Positions 35,401-46,600 of a stretch of 64,000 bases of DNA are shown piece by piece. The DNA lies in contig JAYGXS010000004.1 of NCBI GenBank assembly GCA_036362985.1, positions 47,656,670-47,720,669 on the forward strand. Reading direction: 5' to 3'. Within the stretch, counting starts at the first letter, position 1. Each line of letters begins with the position of its first letter. The notes beneath the pieces were generated by a model that saw only the letters and a program-made list of their open reading frames with translations, had not been told where the DNA came from and made no database searches. The translations under genes and the position numbers were made by a program. The DNA is from Ligula intestinalis (Eukaryota; Platyhelminthes; Cestoda; Diphyllobothriidea; Diphyllobothriidae).

Positions 35401-37476
35401 ATGGTGCAACACTGACATTACATAAGACCGCGGAGAAAGTAAAATTGAACCATGACGAGAAATTTTAGAGGGCAAAACGTAATCATTAAAATTAAGAAAT
35501 GCAGAATAGGCAAAATTGCTCTTAGGCAGAAAATAAAAACGCAAATGCAATATTGCACTAAAGTCTAAATTATTCAGAGCGATATACAAAATTCGATTCG
35601 TTCTTTAAACTCGGCTTCTAATCAATGGTACGGCATCTGTAGTAACTGACGCATCTGCCAAATGACACATACGTAGGCAATCTTGTTTGTAAAAAGTGCC
35701 CACTCTCGGTCTGTATGGGAGAACTCCTTTCCACGGACAACGCAGAACTCAAACATTCGAGCGCGTGAATAGCGTCGCAGGCGGCTCGGATCAGCATGAT
35801 CCATTCGCTAACTGGCGGGTTTGAAACCTCACTTATAGCCTGGGGTCTAGTGTTACCTGCGCGTGTTTGGGGTGCTTGGACCAATCTTAGTGATAATGGT
35901 ATACGCATCCATACTGGATAAAAAGTTTACGTAGAAAGAGACTTTCTAGGGCTCAGCGGAGAATTACGATGTGCAGAAAAAGGCAACTACTGATCAGCTT
36001 CGGAAGCAACTGTCACTGAGGTCGGTGAAATTTGAAGCCGTATTGAAACTTAAGAATCACACACCGGTTAGTACTAATAGCGTTACAGCGGAAATCTACA
36101 AGTATTATTCGACCATTACATTTGGTCGACTACACGACCTATTGATATAAATTTGAGAAATATGTCGTTGCTACAGTCAAGAGCGACGAAGTCGGTACGC
36201 CCATTTCCAAGAAAGTCAACAAAACGCACGAAAGGCACTACTGTTGTGGAAAATCCTTTGATGTGGACGCCAGTTCTTACAGTCACCTGCTCTAACCGGT
36301 TACTCCTGCGACACGATACCTGAAGAAACAAAAAAGAAGAACGAGTTCCGACTTAGACGGTGGAGGTAAAATCATTGTACTCGTTTCGCTGAACACCCGA
36401 ATGTCCACAGTGGCAATAGGAAGTCAACTCTGTTTTCAGGTGAATTTGGGACATCGAATGTGGCCTTTCATCACTATTCTCTGTGGCCTAGTTCATTACA
36501 ATGTGCAATGTACACTGTGATGACTGATTCCTGCCCAGTATCAAATGATAGGCATCAATGCTCGAGCAAAAACATTCAAGAGAGTTCCTCAATGCCATGC
36601 GCGGCCACAGAAAAATCAAAGCTGTAGTTAAGCACTTTGTCTGAAAATAAGGTCGGGTAAGCCTGTCGTTGTAGCTGTGGTTAAGGTTTCTACACCTATG
36701 GGAAACCCCGGCTCTAACAGCTCAACACTAGTCTGGTATGCGCAATCAAATGACGACCCGGGTGTTCTTTTAAATTATCCAAAGCAAAAGCCCCGCCCTG
36801 ATAGAGGAGGTTTCAGCCAAAAACACTATATCTGGACTGAACCCCGTGGGTAACTAAGTAGTCATTAATTGACGTCGAGGGAGAAGGATATAGTCGTAAA
36901 AACGAATTAAGCAAAGTCATTCCTAGTTAAAATGGAAATATTTAGGCCTAAGAATCGCTTTTCTACCTTAGAATTCAGAGCGCTTGCTTTCTAACAAGTG
37001 CAGAAAAATTACGGAATCCCTTCAAGATAACAGATGGACAGGACTACCGTATAGATCCGGCGAAGACGCCTTACGTTTGAAAACGAAAAAAATAACAGAA
37101 ATAATATTACTGATGAAGGATAAGAAAAAAGTTAGCAGTACGTACAGACTTCAAAAGGTGATATGATGACGAGACAACAGAGCTTTTAGTTAAAAAAGAA
37201 TCGATTTCAGGTTACCTGGCTAACGTCTTTGACGAAATTGCATCGGCCTGTGAAGGGCAATCTTGCATCATGCAGTTCTATGATAACGTCAACATTAGCC
37301 AATCGCAGATTCATTGCCTTTAGGCCTTTTTGCATGTGGCCTGGATACCAATTAATGGAGTTTCCCAGAAATTTTCGTATGGGCCTAGCAGAATGGCTGC
37401 TGGTCGAATGCGATTGCCGCGTAAACTCATAGCCTAGACGATTTAAGAACCCTGTGGCAACAACCGACGAACGCAT
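29442..37476 (-). CDS. MTG1: Mitochondrial ribosome-assembly GTPase 1
   Basis: Four exons on the minus strand: 37,476-37,216, 35,134-34,944, 31,911-31,460 and 29,788-29,442. The phases (0, 2, 1) fit exactly, giving 1,251 nt and 416 aa. The protein is a circularly permuted YlqF/MTG1 GTPase: NWYPGHM (42-48) and ELHDARLP in exon 1, G4 NKCD (96-99), then G1 GLPNCGKS (203-210), a G2 Thr in GRTRS (237), G3 DTPG (270-273), and the C-terminal helical domain (LLADYLLFCLNRR, AAYHFLRLFCAGRLG). The Ser/Arg-rich N-terminus suits a mitochondrial presequence. MTG1 acts in late large-subunit maturation in the mitochondrion. Human MTG1 is 334 aa; an acidic stretch before G1 explains part of the extra length. 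The start is the first ATG after an in-frame stop. Introns are 2.1, 3.0 and 1.7 kb, the second holding a foldback element. Confidence 0.93.
29853..30308 (-). pseudogene. Possible LTR-retrotransposon protease relic in MTG1 intron 3
   Basis: A 151-codon frame in the gene's own orientation; the nominal first codon is GTG. Its layout (GPATIKLEVYGHVCDLVI..., KVSLI) recalls a retropepsin entry, where a Gly-rich beta hairpin precedes the DTGA motif. The DTG itself is absent, so any protease would be dead. The similarity is weak and may be chance. Confidence 0.25.
33313..34043. mobile_element. 731-bp foldback/MITE-like element in MTG1 intron 2
   Basis: The arms at 33,313-33,490 and 33,866-34,043 are inverted repeats of about 178 bp, starting 'acgaggaagaaggcgtgt' and ending with its near-exact reverse complement. 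Long shared blocks include 'aggagtccatcttcagagat' and 'gggggttagaaacag'. The 375-bp centre has a small tandem repeat ('gacagct..ttaacgtacacc') and two C runs near 33,811 and 33,837. No ORF of interest and no clear target duplication. Confidence 0.85.
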
Positions 37477-37761
37477 TCTTTTCTGCCAACGTGGGAATAA
37501 AGGCTTACTGATGAATTTGATCAAAAAGCACAATCAAGCTTTCAAAACGGCGCCTGGCGGACGTCACCGCACTGCTTTTTAGTGTATAAAACCAAAACCA
37601 CGGCAAAGCTCGTATATAAATGCAGAGAGTATCTAGAGCTAGAATTAAGGCCCATAAAAATCCTCGTCTAAACATTAGCGAAACATAGAGTCAAAATAAA
37701 AATAATATGCATAGCGCCTTACAATTTCGTCAAGCACGTTATAAATCAACACATCAGCAAT

Positions 37762-38395
37762 GTTCGGTCCCACTTCGAGTATGCCGTTCAGGCCTGGCGT
37801 CCGTGGTTCAAGAAGGATTATCTGCACCTGAAACGAGTGCAGGTGATGGCTATGAAGATGCTCAATAAACTTGGTCATCTGCCAAATGAAGAGAGATTGA
37901 CCGAACTCGATCTATTTCCTCTCAATTATAGGTAACTCCGCGGTGACCTCCTCCAATCCTACCGAACTGTTAGAGGCCGTGAGTGCGCCCTAGAATTTCA
38001 CGAATTCTTTGAATTGGCTCGAATGGATCATCTGCGGGGTCACTTCTTTAAACTACAGAGGAAATTTACCCATATGGACGTTCGAGGGAACGCCTTCTCG
38101 CAGAGGGTCATCGGAGCGTGAAACGGACTCCCTGGCGAGGTGGTCCTCTCAGATAGTGTTGGAATTTTTAAAAACAAACTTTATTCTCATTTATTGAGAA
38201 ACTGTGACAAATATAATGAGCATAGTTTCAGTATCAGCACTTTACAACTAGCTCTCACTTATTGCTGATTTTAAGCCTACGTTTTTATAATTTACTATTC
38301 TTATGGTTGAAATCTTTTGCGATTTTGGTTATGAATAGGGAGCTCGAGGGCAAAAGCCTTTTTCTCTTAATGAAGTGACTTAGGGTGACTTACCA
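37762..38395 (+). mobile_element. LINE A C-terminal and 3'-end fragment
   Basis: Starts in the thumb (VRSHFEYAVQAWRPW) and runs through [30 protein letters not shown], a stop, FFELARMDHLRGHFFKLQRK and LPGEVVLSDSVGIFKNKL. It ends in the family 3' block 'agggagctcgagggc' and a 'gaagtgacttagggtgactta' tail. Two in-frame stops make it a relic. It sits about 0.3 kb upstream of MTG1. Confidence 0.8.
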
Positions 38396-39021
38396 TTGCC
38401 TAAACCGTGCATTATTCCTAAACAGAATTCCATGCTAAACCAGAAGTCAACAAAAATCCCAACTTGAAACAAAATACCGAATAAGTTCCAAGCCTGGCCT
38501 CATCCTCAATCATATATGCAAGTCTAGCCTCAAATCCAAACTGACTGCTAACTGCAGACCTTATGCCAAACCATCCGCTAATTGCATTTACTCTCCGAGA
38601 GAGTAGACGAGAGCATTTAGCCCACGTGCAGGTCACCTTCAATAGCTCTCGGCATAACTAACTGGTACTTATATTTAGGGCGTAACTAGTGTAAATTCGG
38701 TTCATCTTTGTAAAATCCAATATTATTAATCAAAGGTGTAAGCGCACACTAGCGATATGTGCATGTAAATAACACACTATATTATCAGAGATCATATTTT
38801 TTCTCACCGAAATATGTTTGTTTGTTCACTGGCGTTTCAGACAGCTGGGCCGGCTGTCCTTTGTCAAAGTGTGAACTGACTTTATCGATCAGCAATTCAA
38901 AGTTGTGGCTGTATGTATTGGCCATCGGCTAATCAACTTCAACAATTTGTTATTCAGCCTAGATTCCTCCCATCCACCTATGTGTCAAAACTCCTCTAGC
39001 CTCCCGTTTAGACTTTGTCTT
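38396..39021. other. Non-genic spacer
   Basis: No gene recognised; AT-rich sequence between LINE fragments. Confidence 0.4.
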
Positions 39022-39590
39022 TTAAAATTCCTTATAAACAAGGAAGATAGACATGAGCCTTTGAAAACCTTGTTTACAGATAGATTTTAGCAAAAAATGT
39101 ATGTGTATCAGAGCCACATATGTACAATATATCGATCGTTGGCGTCCACCAAATGTATGAAAATCAAGTAATGATTTACCAAGTCTTCTTGAAAATGCAT
39201 CAACGTTTTCAACAAGAACAACGGAAGAAGGTATTCTGTTCCAGTTTTCACCGACCCGGTGGGAAAAGAAGCTAGCCCGCACTTATAATTTGGCCCGATG
39301 TTTCGTCAGTTTGTATGGATGACCTCGAAGATGTGTCGTTTTGTCAAATCCAAAAAAATCAGCTATCGGACGAATCAATTCTACTCCTCTGATGAGTTTG
39401 AAGACCTTGATTATACCTCCTCTTTTTTGTCTATAAGAGGGGAAGAACTTTTAAGCCTATCTAGTCACTCCTCGAACGGTAGGACTTTACACAGTTAACG
39501 AATTTGGTCGCCCTTCATAGAATTTTCTCCAGCGCTGCGTAATCTTGCTTCATCCAGCAATACCCTCCTATTTGAATAGTTCTGTAGCAG
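39022..39590 (-). mobile_element. LINE A C-terminal relic
   Basis: Minus-strand translation gives IIKVFKLIRGVELI, DFFGFDKTTHLRGHPYKL, then after a stop FFSHRVGENWNRIPSSVVLVENVDAFSRRL. This is the family A C-terminus with slightly different wording, so it may be a sister subfamily. Confidence 0.75.
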
Positions 39591-39837
39591 TCGGTGTCAG
39601 CATATAGATGTGGGCTGATGGAAATGAATCGGCATTGTTGTAGTGGTTCTACAGCCCACCGCCTTCAAACTCGAGACACCAGTGACGTGTTCTCCCAGGG
39701 TAGATCTTCGGCCCAGTCGCGCCTTTCCCAGCGCGATGGCGCATATCCGCACCGACGCACGACATTTGTTATCGCACGACCGGCTGCATAAACGCGCCCC
39801 AAACTGACCTTTAGTTCAGCCGAACTGCTGGATGGTT

Positions 39838-40035
39838 TTACAAATTATTACTGTTTATTGGGAGGGGGTATCTTAAGTCACCTTTTTGAAGGAGTACCAC
39901 TTTCAGCCTTGACCTCCTATTCACATCAACAATCACGAATTTTTTAGCAATGGTAGATATGGTGACTGTAGAGTTAACGTCAGCAATATCTGCGAGCCAG
40001 TCGCAAACCAAGGCTACAGACACAATCTGCTTATG
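39838..40035 (-). mobile_element. LINE A 3'-end fragment
   Basis: On the minus strand the last part of the family A 3' region is recognisable by similarity to 4,954-4,772, including the '(g)aataggaggtcaaggctgaaagtg' block that matches 'aatagggacgtcaaggtcgaaag' there. A short AATAAA follows. Confidence 0.5.
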
Positions 40036-40039
40036 GTTT

Positions 40040-41460
40040 TAATTTGTTATAATGGACAGTAAAGAGGTCTGGAGAATACAAAACACCCCCGAGAGAACTC
40101 CTATAACGTCGAAGGGTCCGATCCAATGTGACGCAAATATGTGGGCTTATCCGCTCAGCAACCTATCCTGGTACCAGAAAAACTTATCACCCTTTTGGTA
40201 GGAAACCATGCGCTCGACGGTCATAGTATTCTTTCGGCCGCTGGTGAGCCGTGGAGAGGTATATACGAGCGACCTGGTGGGCGTGATGGAGACTACCGCG
40301 AAGTTTTCGGACAACTTCAGTTGGCTTTTTACGCGACAGGTAAAGAAGTGAACAATGTGAATCTAATGACAGACGAACCTCACGACCACATTTAAGGGCA
40401 GAGAAGGTATGGCCCGTGGACGAGCGGGTAGCAGACCGCTACGCAAGGATGCAATGCGGTAAGGTTACATCCGGAGAAGAAGCTGGGGAGCTGCTCACGA
40501 CAGACTGTACTAGCGCTTTCAGTCTTTGTATCGTGCGGTCGACCTGCCCATTGCCTCGGGGTTCCATGGGGTAGACCGAACTTTCGGATGCGTAAGAGCT
40601 CGCAGAGTTCTTCCATCAACCATGACTCTAACTGAGCACATCGATCCGAATGTAGCTGCTCGGGACCACGATTTCGGTAGATCCACTATATAAGGATGGC
40701 CCTCGTAACCGTGACAGCATCGCACCGCTTAGTGAAAACGTCGGATGGGATGAGAATGTAGTGAGTGACAGGATGGGAAATAGCCATCCGACCCATCCAA
40801 TCCACACTGACAGTTTCGTTAGGGTAATACAACTGAATGGGCTGGTGTTGTGTGCGTTGTGCGTTGTGCGAGGTTGGGATTTTTTAAAACCGTACATACG
40901 GGGTGGGTGTCAGAGATGTCTCACATTATCCGGCGTTGATTCGGGCACCGAAGCAATTGTCGCGCGGCGAGGTCGGTGCGAGCCTGGCAGATATGACCCA
41001 GCTCACTGTGGATGCGCGAGAGTGTGTAGTGAATCGCATCATAAGGTAAATAAACGGTGAGTTTCAAAGCCGGAATACTGAATAGATAGCCAGTCGTTTC
41101 AGATACGAAGGCTCTTCCATTCTGACCACAGGCAGTGAATTTCCGCTCTGAGGACCCTCATCTACTTGCTGGAGGGTTTTGAAGCCTCATAGCGCAGAAG
41201 ATCATCAATCAGGAATGTATAGGGATCCGCGGCCTGAGCTGATGCCCACTGCGAGTGATCCGAAGTGCCAATCTTAATTGCAGTGGCTGGGATGTTTGCG
41301 TCTTGCGGCGATTGCTTCTGTGCACGACGGTACAAGGCATGTTCACTTGAGTGCCTTGCTGGCGCGATGGACGACCGTGTGAGAGAACTCCGATAGGTCT
41401 GCATGTCAGCGAGCGATTTGGCCAATTGGGTCTTTGAAGTTCTCCAATCCACGCAGCACC
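40040..41460 (-). pseudogene. Decayed Ty3/gypsy integrase region
   Basis: The minus-strand translation shows, across several frames, the order of a gypsy-type integrase. The pre-integrase linker (WASAQAADPYTFLIDDLLR) is near 41,240-41,190. The core block PSDVFTKRCDAV is near 40,750-40,715, then HSD....LESWLMEELCELLRI, and PRGNGQVDRTIQRLK near 40,560-40,515. A post-core segment with AYRSATRPSTG follows. Stops and frameshifts are frequent. The residue at the catalytic Glu position in GQVxR is Asp. No RT, RNase H or LTR could be tied to it. Confidence 0.6.
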
Positions 41461-42254
41461 TAATGTTCGGTGCGTACTATAAACAGTTTGCCGGTCAGGT
41501 AGCAGTGGAACTTCGTAACTCTGTGATATTTTGAGCGTAATAATTTAAGTAGCTGCATCATTATCACAAAACAGTCATGAGGTTTGGAGGTGGACGGAGG
41601 ATAAAAAAGTCTGCAACGAAATGAGATGGGAGGTCCATTACGGAATTGTTGACTACGCGCACGTTACGGTCGGCAGGTGTCAAACAGGGAAGGCCGGATA
41701 AGCCAGCTGCCCTTATTTAATAGCAAAATTCCCCGCAGATTCTTTTGGTATTTTATGAGGACTGAAGCATTTTTCACTGGTTGCCCTGTCTTCAACTTAG
41801 TATCAAACAGCGTAATGAAGATATCGTGAGCAGAAAGACATGTGACTAATATTCTCGTGTTAAACGTCAGCTTACGCGTCGAAGGCGATAACAAGCATAG
41901 CATGTACCGGTCAACGTGTATCAGTTGCTCCAGTGCTGCCCTCCTATAATGTCATGATGCCCGCCAAGCTAAGTTAAAGGTGCTCTACGTTCCCCACGGG
42001 CTTGGGCTAGCGGCTCTTCAGTGTCTCCTTTTTCTCCTGCGTTCCAACGGCTGTGACGAGCTCGCTAACTAACAGGCGTTCCATCAAAGCAAGTCAGCCC
42101 CAAGACCAGCCTCCCTTGTCATCCATTGCTTCTTGTGGTTACGCATCCCAGACTGTCACTTGAACTTATCTAATCACACATCTTACATGTACTCCTGCAT
42201 ACTGGCACGAAGAATGAGAAGCGACGATCATCCCACTTTTCAAGATTGGCAGCC
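41461..42254. other. Non-genic stretch
   Basis: No gene recognised; possibly more of the decayed gypsy element. Confidence 0.35.
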
Positions 42255-43830
42255 GAGCGTCCGCAAATAATTACAGGCCGGTGAGCCTTACCTCCATTTG
42301 TTGCAAAATCATGGAAAAAATCATTAAGAAGGCGTTGATGCAGTTCCTTGAGCAGAATCATCTCCTTTCCGATGCCCAACACGGTTTTCGCAGTGGTAGG
42401 TCCTGTCTTACCAATCTGCTATTCTCACTTGATAGCTGGACCAAAGCACATGACGAGGGCAAAACGGTGCATGCGATCTACATTGACTTCAAAAAGGCGT
42501 TCGATACCGTCCCTCATCAACGCCTGCTGCTTAAGATGCGCAGCGCAGGCGTTCGCGGGAACCTCCTCCTATGGATCCAACACTTTTTGACAGGACGGTC
42601 ACAAAGAGTCCAAGTCGGTCGCCAGCAGTCCTCAGGTTTACCTGTGGTGAGTGGCGTCCCACAGGGCTCAGTTTTAGGTCCCATATTGTTCCTCCTCTTC
42701 ATCAACGACTGTGTCAGGGAGCTAGACTGTGAAGTCACCTTGTTCGCCGATGACATCAAATTATGGAAAGTTGTCCAAAGTACGCCAGACGAAAACCATC
42801 TACAAGCCAAATTGAACAGATTGGAGGACTGGTCAAAGCTTTGGCTTATGCCTTTCAATGTTAGTAAATGTAACTTTCTTCAAATCGGCAGTTTTAGAGC
42901 ATCCTGCACGAAAGTCTATTCTTTAAATGGTACTCCGTTGCAACAAGTTGAGAGTCAGAAGGACTTGGGTGTGTGGATAACTTCTTCACTCAAACCAACG
43001 CTGAACTGTACGAACGCGGCGAAGTCGGCCAGATCTATGTTACAACTGATTAGACGAGCCTTTATGGGGTTTGAAAAAGACAGCTTTTCCAAAATCTTTG
43101 GTAGTTTCATTCGGCCGCACCTGGAGTTCGCTATACAGGCATGGAGACCTTGGACTGTCAAAGAGGCGAGCGACAAAGATGATCAAAGGTCTAGGAACAT
43201 TGCCCTATGAAAGCAGACTGTCAATCCTCGACCTATTTCCCCTTACCTACAGACAACTCCGGGGGACCTCATATTAACGTTCCGTATTATGAATAAGCTG
43301 CATTGTTGTTTCGTTCCTGATGATTTCTTTGCCCAGGCTAACACGCCAAATTTGCGCGGGCATTCCCTTAAACTACGCCCGGGCAAAGCAAGGATCGACG
43401 GAAGAAAATTTTTCTTTACCAACAGAATAGTTTCAGCGTGGAACGCTCTTCCAGAAGAGGTTGTCCTCTCCACTAGTGTCCATGCATTTAAGAGAAGACT
43501 GGACATGTATCAAGTGCAAACGCAACGAAGGTGAAAACTCCTTCATCAGATTCCAATGAATCACTTACAAATGAATCACATTGTTTATCACATCCACTGC
43601 ATCAAATTATACTACTCGCGATTTGCGAGTAGTCATATATTTTTCTGTGTATTTCTGTTATATTTTTGTGAAGACTGTCTTCCCGGAACATGTAACTGTC
43701 GTAAAGTTTAAATTTTTCTTTGTATCAACTTATTTCATATCATCCTGTTACCAACAGGGAGTTCAAAGGCATTCGCCTATCTTTCCCTCAATAAACTGAT
43801 ACTGATACTGATACTGATATGACGCAGCTG
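42255..43830 (+). mobile_element. Best-preserved LINE A copy, 5'-truncated, RT palm intact
   Basis: It begins abruptly in NNYRPVSLTSICCKIMEKII. The frame 42,281-43,210 is open through motif A (IYIDFKKAFDTVPHQRLL), motif B (SGVPQGSVLGPILFLLF), motif C (LFADDIKLW) and the thumb ([14 protein letters not shown]), with all catalytic Asp residues present. A frameshift near 43,150 and another near 43,275 move the C-terminal blocks ([37 protein letters not shown]) to other frames. The 3' UTR has a 9-bp-stem hairpin at 43,612-43,634 ('actactcgc...gcgagtagt'). It ends in 'caataaactgat' followed by (ACTGAT)n up to about 43,820, the microsatellite-like tail style of CR1/L2 LINEs. Endonuclease and ORF1 are absent. 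Confidence 0.9.
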
Positions 43831-44755
43831 CCCACACGCTCCAGTACGGTCACCTTGTTCACACACCAGTAGGCAGTCAATCCACCGCAAACTGCCTGTG
43901 TGTCCAATAAATTGCTCCCAACACTTGATTGTCTTCTTCCAGTAAACGGAACTAACATTTTTTAGCATTTTTGTTGATAACTCATGAGCTAGAAAGTCTA
44001 TTGTACTTGAGAAAAATTTGTGAAGTGGTACATACCGAAAAAATTAGAAATCTGAGTGGAACTATAGTTGTTTGCGTATCACCTACCTGCAAATTCAAAT
44101 CATTTCAGTGCTCTCGGCTTCTGTCAGACTTCGGTGGGTTTTCACAGGGTTTGAATATCTAGTACTACTTGATAGAATAACAAGGAGCACTATATACACA
44201 ATAAATTAGCGTGTTTATTTTTATTCTTCGTGTATATAATTGAAGCCAATCCTGCAGTTCCGGAAAAGCGAGCAATGCTCATAGCATAGTCACAATTTTT
44301 AAATCGCATAAAATCTAGTGGGTGGCCAAGTATTCAAGTACGTGGAAGGCGAAAAATTAGTGCGCTGAACTTTTCATATGGGGAACGGAGGACCAACAGT
44401 AGTTATTGAGGATAGCAAAGTAATTATGAAAGCGTTTTTTGTTGATAAATCCCTTCCCATTTCGACAGAAGTTTCTGCTGAAATAGTACACATTTACGCA
44501 TGCATGAATTGTTGTTTTAGTATATTGCCTGTTATTCGTTCCTTGGTTTTCTCGGTTGTACAGGAAAGTGTCTGGTGTATGGTATGACCACTGTAACAAC
44601 GCAAGAGACTGAATTATGGTTTTAGTACACCACTTTTGGCTTGACCCAGGATGGAGGTGATGTGATCGACTGTCTGCGAAGATGCCCGCCCCCCTTCACA
44701 ACCGCTGACTCTCCACCCCACAACTCGTCGCCGTCGTACTCCTATCCTTTTCCCT
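43831..44755. other. Non-genic stretch
   Basis: No gene recognised; short ORFs only, AT-rich around 44,160-44,300. Confidence 0.4.
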
Positions 44756-45059
44756 TGTAACGAGCCGAAGTTGTTGAGGTTGGCGCACACACGGAATGAT
44801 AAGAGAACTGAAGATGGTTCGGTCATTGGGAGCGGAGAACAGAGTTGATAAGCGCCAGACCAAGTATACGAACGGAAAGATTATGACAAAAGATCGAAGA
44901 AATGAACAGAATCTACTCTACTCGATATAAATGTATACGTACATGGATGATATATAATGTACAGTAAAGAACTGCGTTACACGGATAAACGTTCCATCTG
45001 GAGTGGGGGTTGTTCTCTCATGTCCGTTCAATCACCGGTGGGGAGCGCAGCGCTGGGGG
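44756..45059 (+). repeat. LTR-like unit, left arm of an inverted pair
   Basis: Begins TGTAACGAGCCGAAG and runs into the assembly gap. It is about 95% identical (by eye) to the reverse complement of 45,070-45,392. It contains a TATA-like 'cgatataaatg' near 44,925. TGTAAC starts are common in Ty3/gypsy LTRs, so a solo LTR is likely but unproven. Confidence 0.6.
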
Positions 45060-45069
45060 NNNNNNNNNN
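45060..45069. other. Assembly gap (10 N)
   Basis: Ten N between the two arms of an inverted repeat. The true gap size is unknown, since short fixed N runs are often placeholders. Confidence 0.98.
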
Positions 45070-45392
45070 CCCCTGCAGTTGCCCCCCAGCGCTGCGCTCC
45101 CCACCGGTGATTGAACTGACATGAGAGAACACCCCCCACTCCAGATGGGACATTTACCCGTGTAACGCATTTCCTTACTGTACATTATATATCATCCGTG
45201 TACGTATACATTTATATCGAGTAGAGTAGATTCTGTTCATTCCTTCGATCTTTTGTCAAAATCTTTCCGTTCGTATTCTTGGTCTGGCGTTTATCAACTC
45301 TGTTCGCCGCTCCCAGTGACCGAAACATTTTCAGGTCTCTTATCCTTCCGTTTGTGTGTGTGTGCCAACCTCGACATCCTCGGCTCGTTACA
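45070..45392 (-). repeat. LTR-like unit, right arm of an inverted pair
   Basis: In minus orientation it starts TGTAACGAGCCGAGG at 45,392 and ends ...GGGGGGCAACTGCAGGGG at the gap. It pairs with 44,756-45,059 to form a near-perfect foldback of over 300 bp per arm. Confidence 0.6.
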
Positions 45393-45587
45393 CGACTTAT
45401 TGCGTTGAAACAAACAAACCCGAACCATGGCTGTTTGAACGCACCTAGGTCACTTTTGGTGAAGATACCTCTCTTCCTTCTCTCTCCCTCTGCTGGTACT
45501 ATTTTCCCCCGTTCCGTGTCGCCGTTACACGCTCTTCCCGCCGTCCTGTGTCGCCTGCCGTCAGCACCACCATGGCCCTCACCCGCA

Positions 45588-45892
45588 GTTGCCCACAGCG
45601 CTGCAATCCCGCCGTTATCTAACTAATATTCTGTGATCACCCCTCACTCCAAATGGATCATTTGTACAGACCATTGGTAATCCCCCGTATCGTATCCTGT
45701 CCACTATTTATTGTTTACCATTCGTTTTATATCAACAGACCTTATTTCTTACTATCGCGTTATTCTTCTATCTCTTTCTAAGATTGCATTTTGTGGTGAT
45801 TGACGACCACGCTCGGCGTTACTTCTGGAGAATCATAGGCGTGAATTACTCCTTTAGGTGTGTGCCAACCTCGACATTCCCGGCCCGCTACA
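45588..45892 (-). repeat. Third, diverged copy of the LTR-like unit
   Basis: It shares with the right arm the order 'gcagttgccc', 'agcgctgc', 'cactcca', and the terminal block 'tgtgtgccaacctcgacat'. In minus orientation it begins TGTAGCGGGCCGGG. The middle is much diverged, so it is older than the inverted pair. Confidence 0.55.
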
Positions 45893-46027
45893 GCGTAAAT
45901 AGATAAGCATTTTCAAGTGCACAGTGACTAGATTACGGATAAATAATTTTATTTTTAACGAGGCAAATGCACATGTGACCTGAAAATCGGTGTACTGCGC
46001 CGACCAATTGAGCACGTGCGCCTAGGT

Positions 46028-46073
46028 ATTGGCTATTTATCTAGTTAGAATTCTAACTAGATAAATAGCCAAT
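46028..46073. repeat. Perfect 46-bp palindrome
   Basis: The 23-base half 'attggctatttatctagtta'+'gaa' is followed at once by its exact reverse complement, with GAATTC at the centre and no spacer. Confidence 0.95.
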
Positions 46074-46234
46074 TGAAAGTTACCTTTGCTACTTAGCATT
46101 TCCATAGGCATCGAAAGTTTAAAGCGATTTTTTAATCCTTTGTTTGAATTTGCAAAGCAGTCTATGAACGCGTGAGTTTATACTCTCGTTGTGTCAGGAC
46201 TAATTATGATGCACCTAGATATTAATAACCTTGC

Positions 46235-46600
46235 GTTTCGCAAGGTCCTTGCGGTCCTGGGCACATTTTTGCCCGGCGTTGGGCGGTCATATACGTGCGC
46301 ACCGAAAATGCACGCCCGAACAATAAGCTTTTCTTGCCACGGTGACCCACCCCGTCCCCAGCCAGATCGGTGAGCCCCGCGGCCATCTGGCTCGGTCGGG
46401 TTAACCCGCCCCTATAAACATTTCGAGCCCACGACCCGCCTGGGAGCAAAAACTTCACGGCCCTGAGACGGGTGGGGGCTTATATGTGTTTGACCATAGA
46501 TTTCAATGAAGTCTTGTAACCTCCCTCACTTAACGCACGGAATACCGCCTAGATCTGCATTCACGTAGCAATCGGACCAAAGGGTCTATGGGAATACTAT
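46235..46600 (-). repeat. Copy of foldback-element family
   Basis: Minus-strand blocks 'tagaccctttggtccg', 'gtgaatgcagatct', 'attccgtgcgtt', 'cttcattgaaat', 'ttttcggtgcgcacgtat' and 'aacgccgggcaaaaatg' match 20,165-20,350 in order. It contains an extra GC-rich middle part of about 170 bp. Confidence 0.7.

Noticed and set aside
35765..35830. tRNA-like A/B-box pair ('gggtttgaaacc')
   Set aside because: The B-box has a non-consensus TTT, the A-box has mismatches, and no cloverleaf can be formed; a SINE head cannot be supported.
45279..45626. 115-codon plus-strand ORF
   Set aside because: It spans the end of an LTR-like unit and unrelated flank; composition is Leu/Pro/Ser-rich with no homology.
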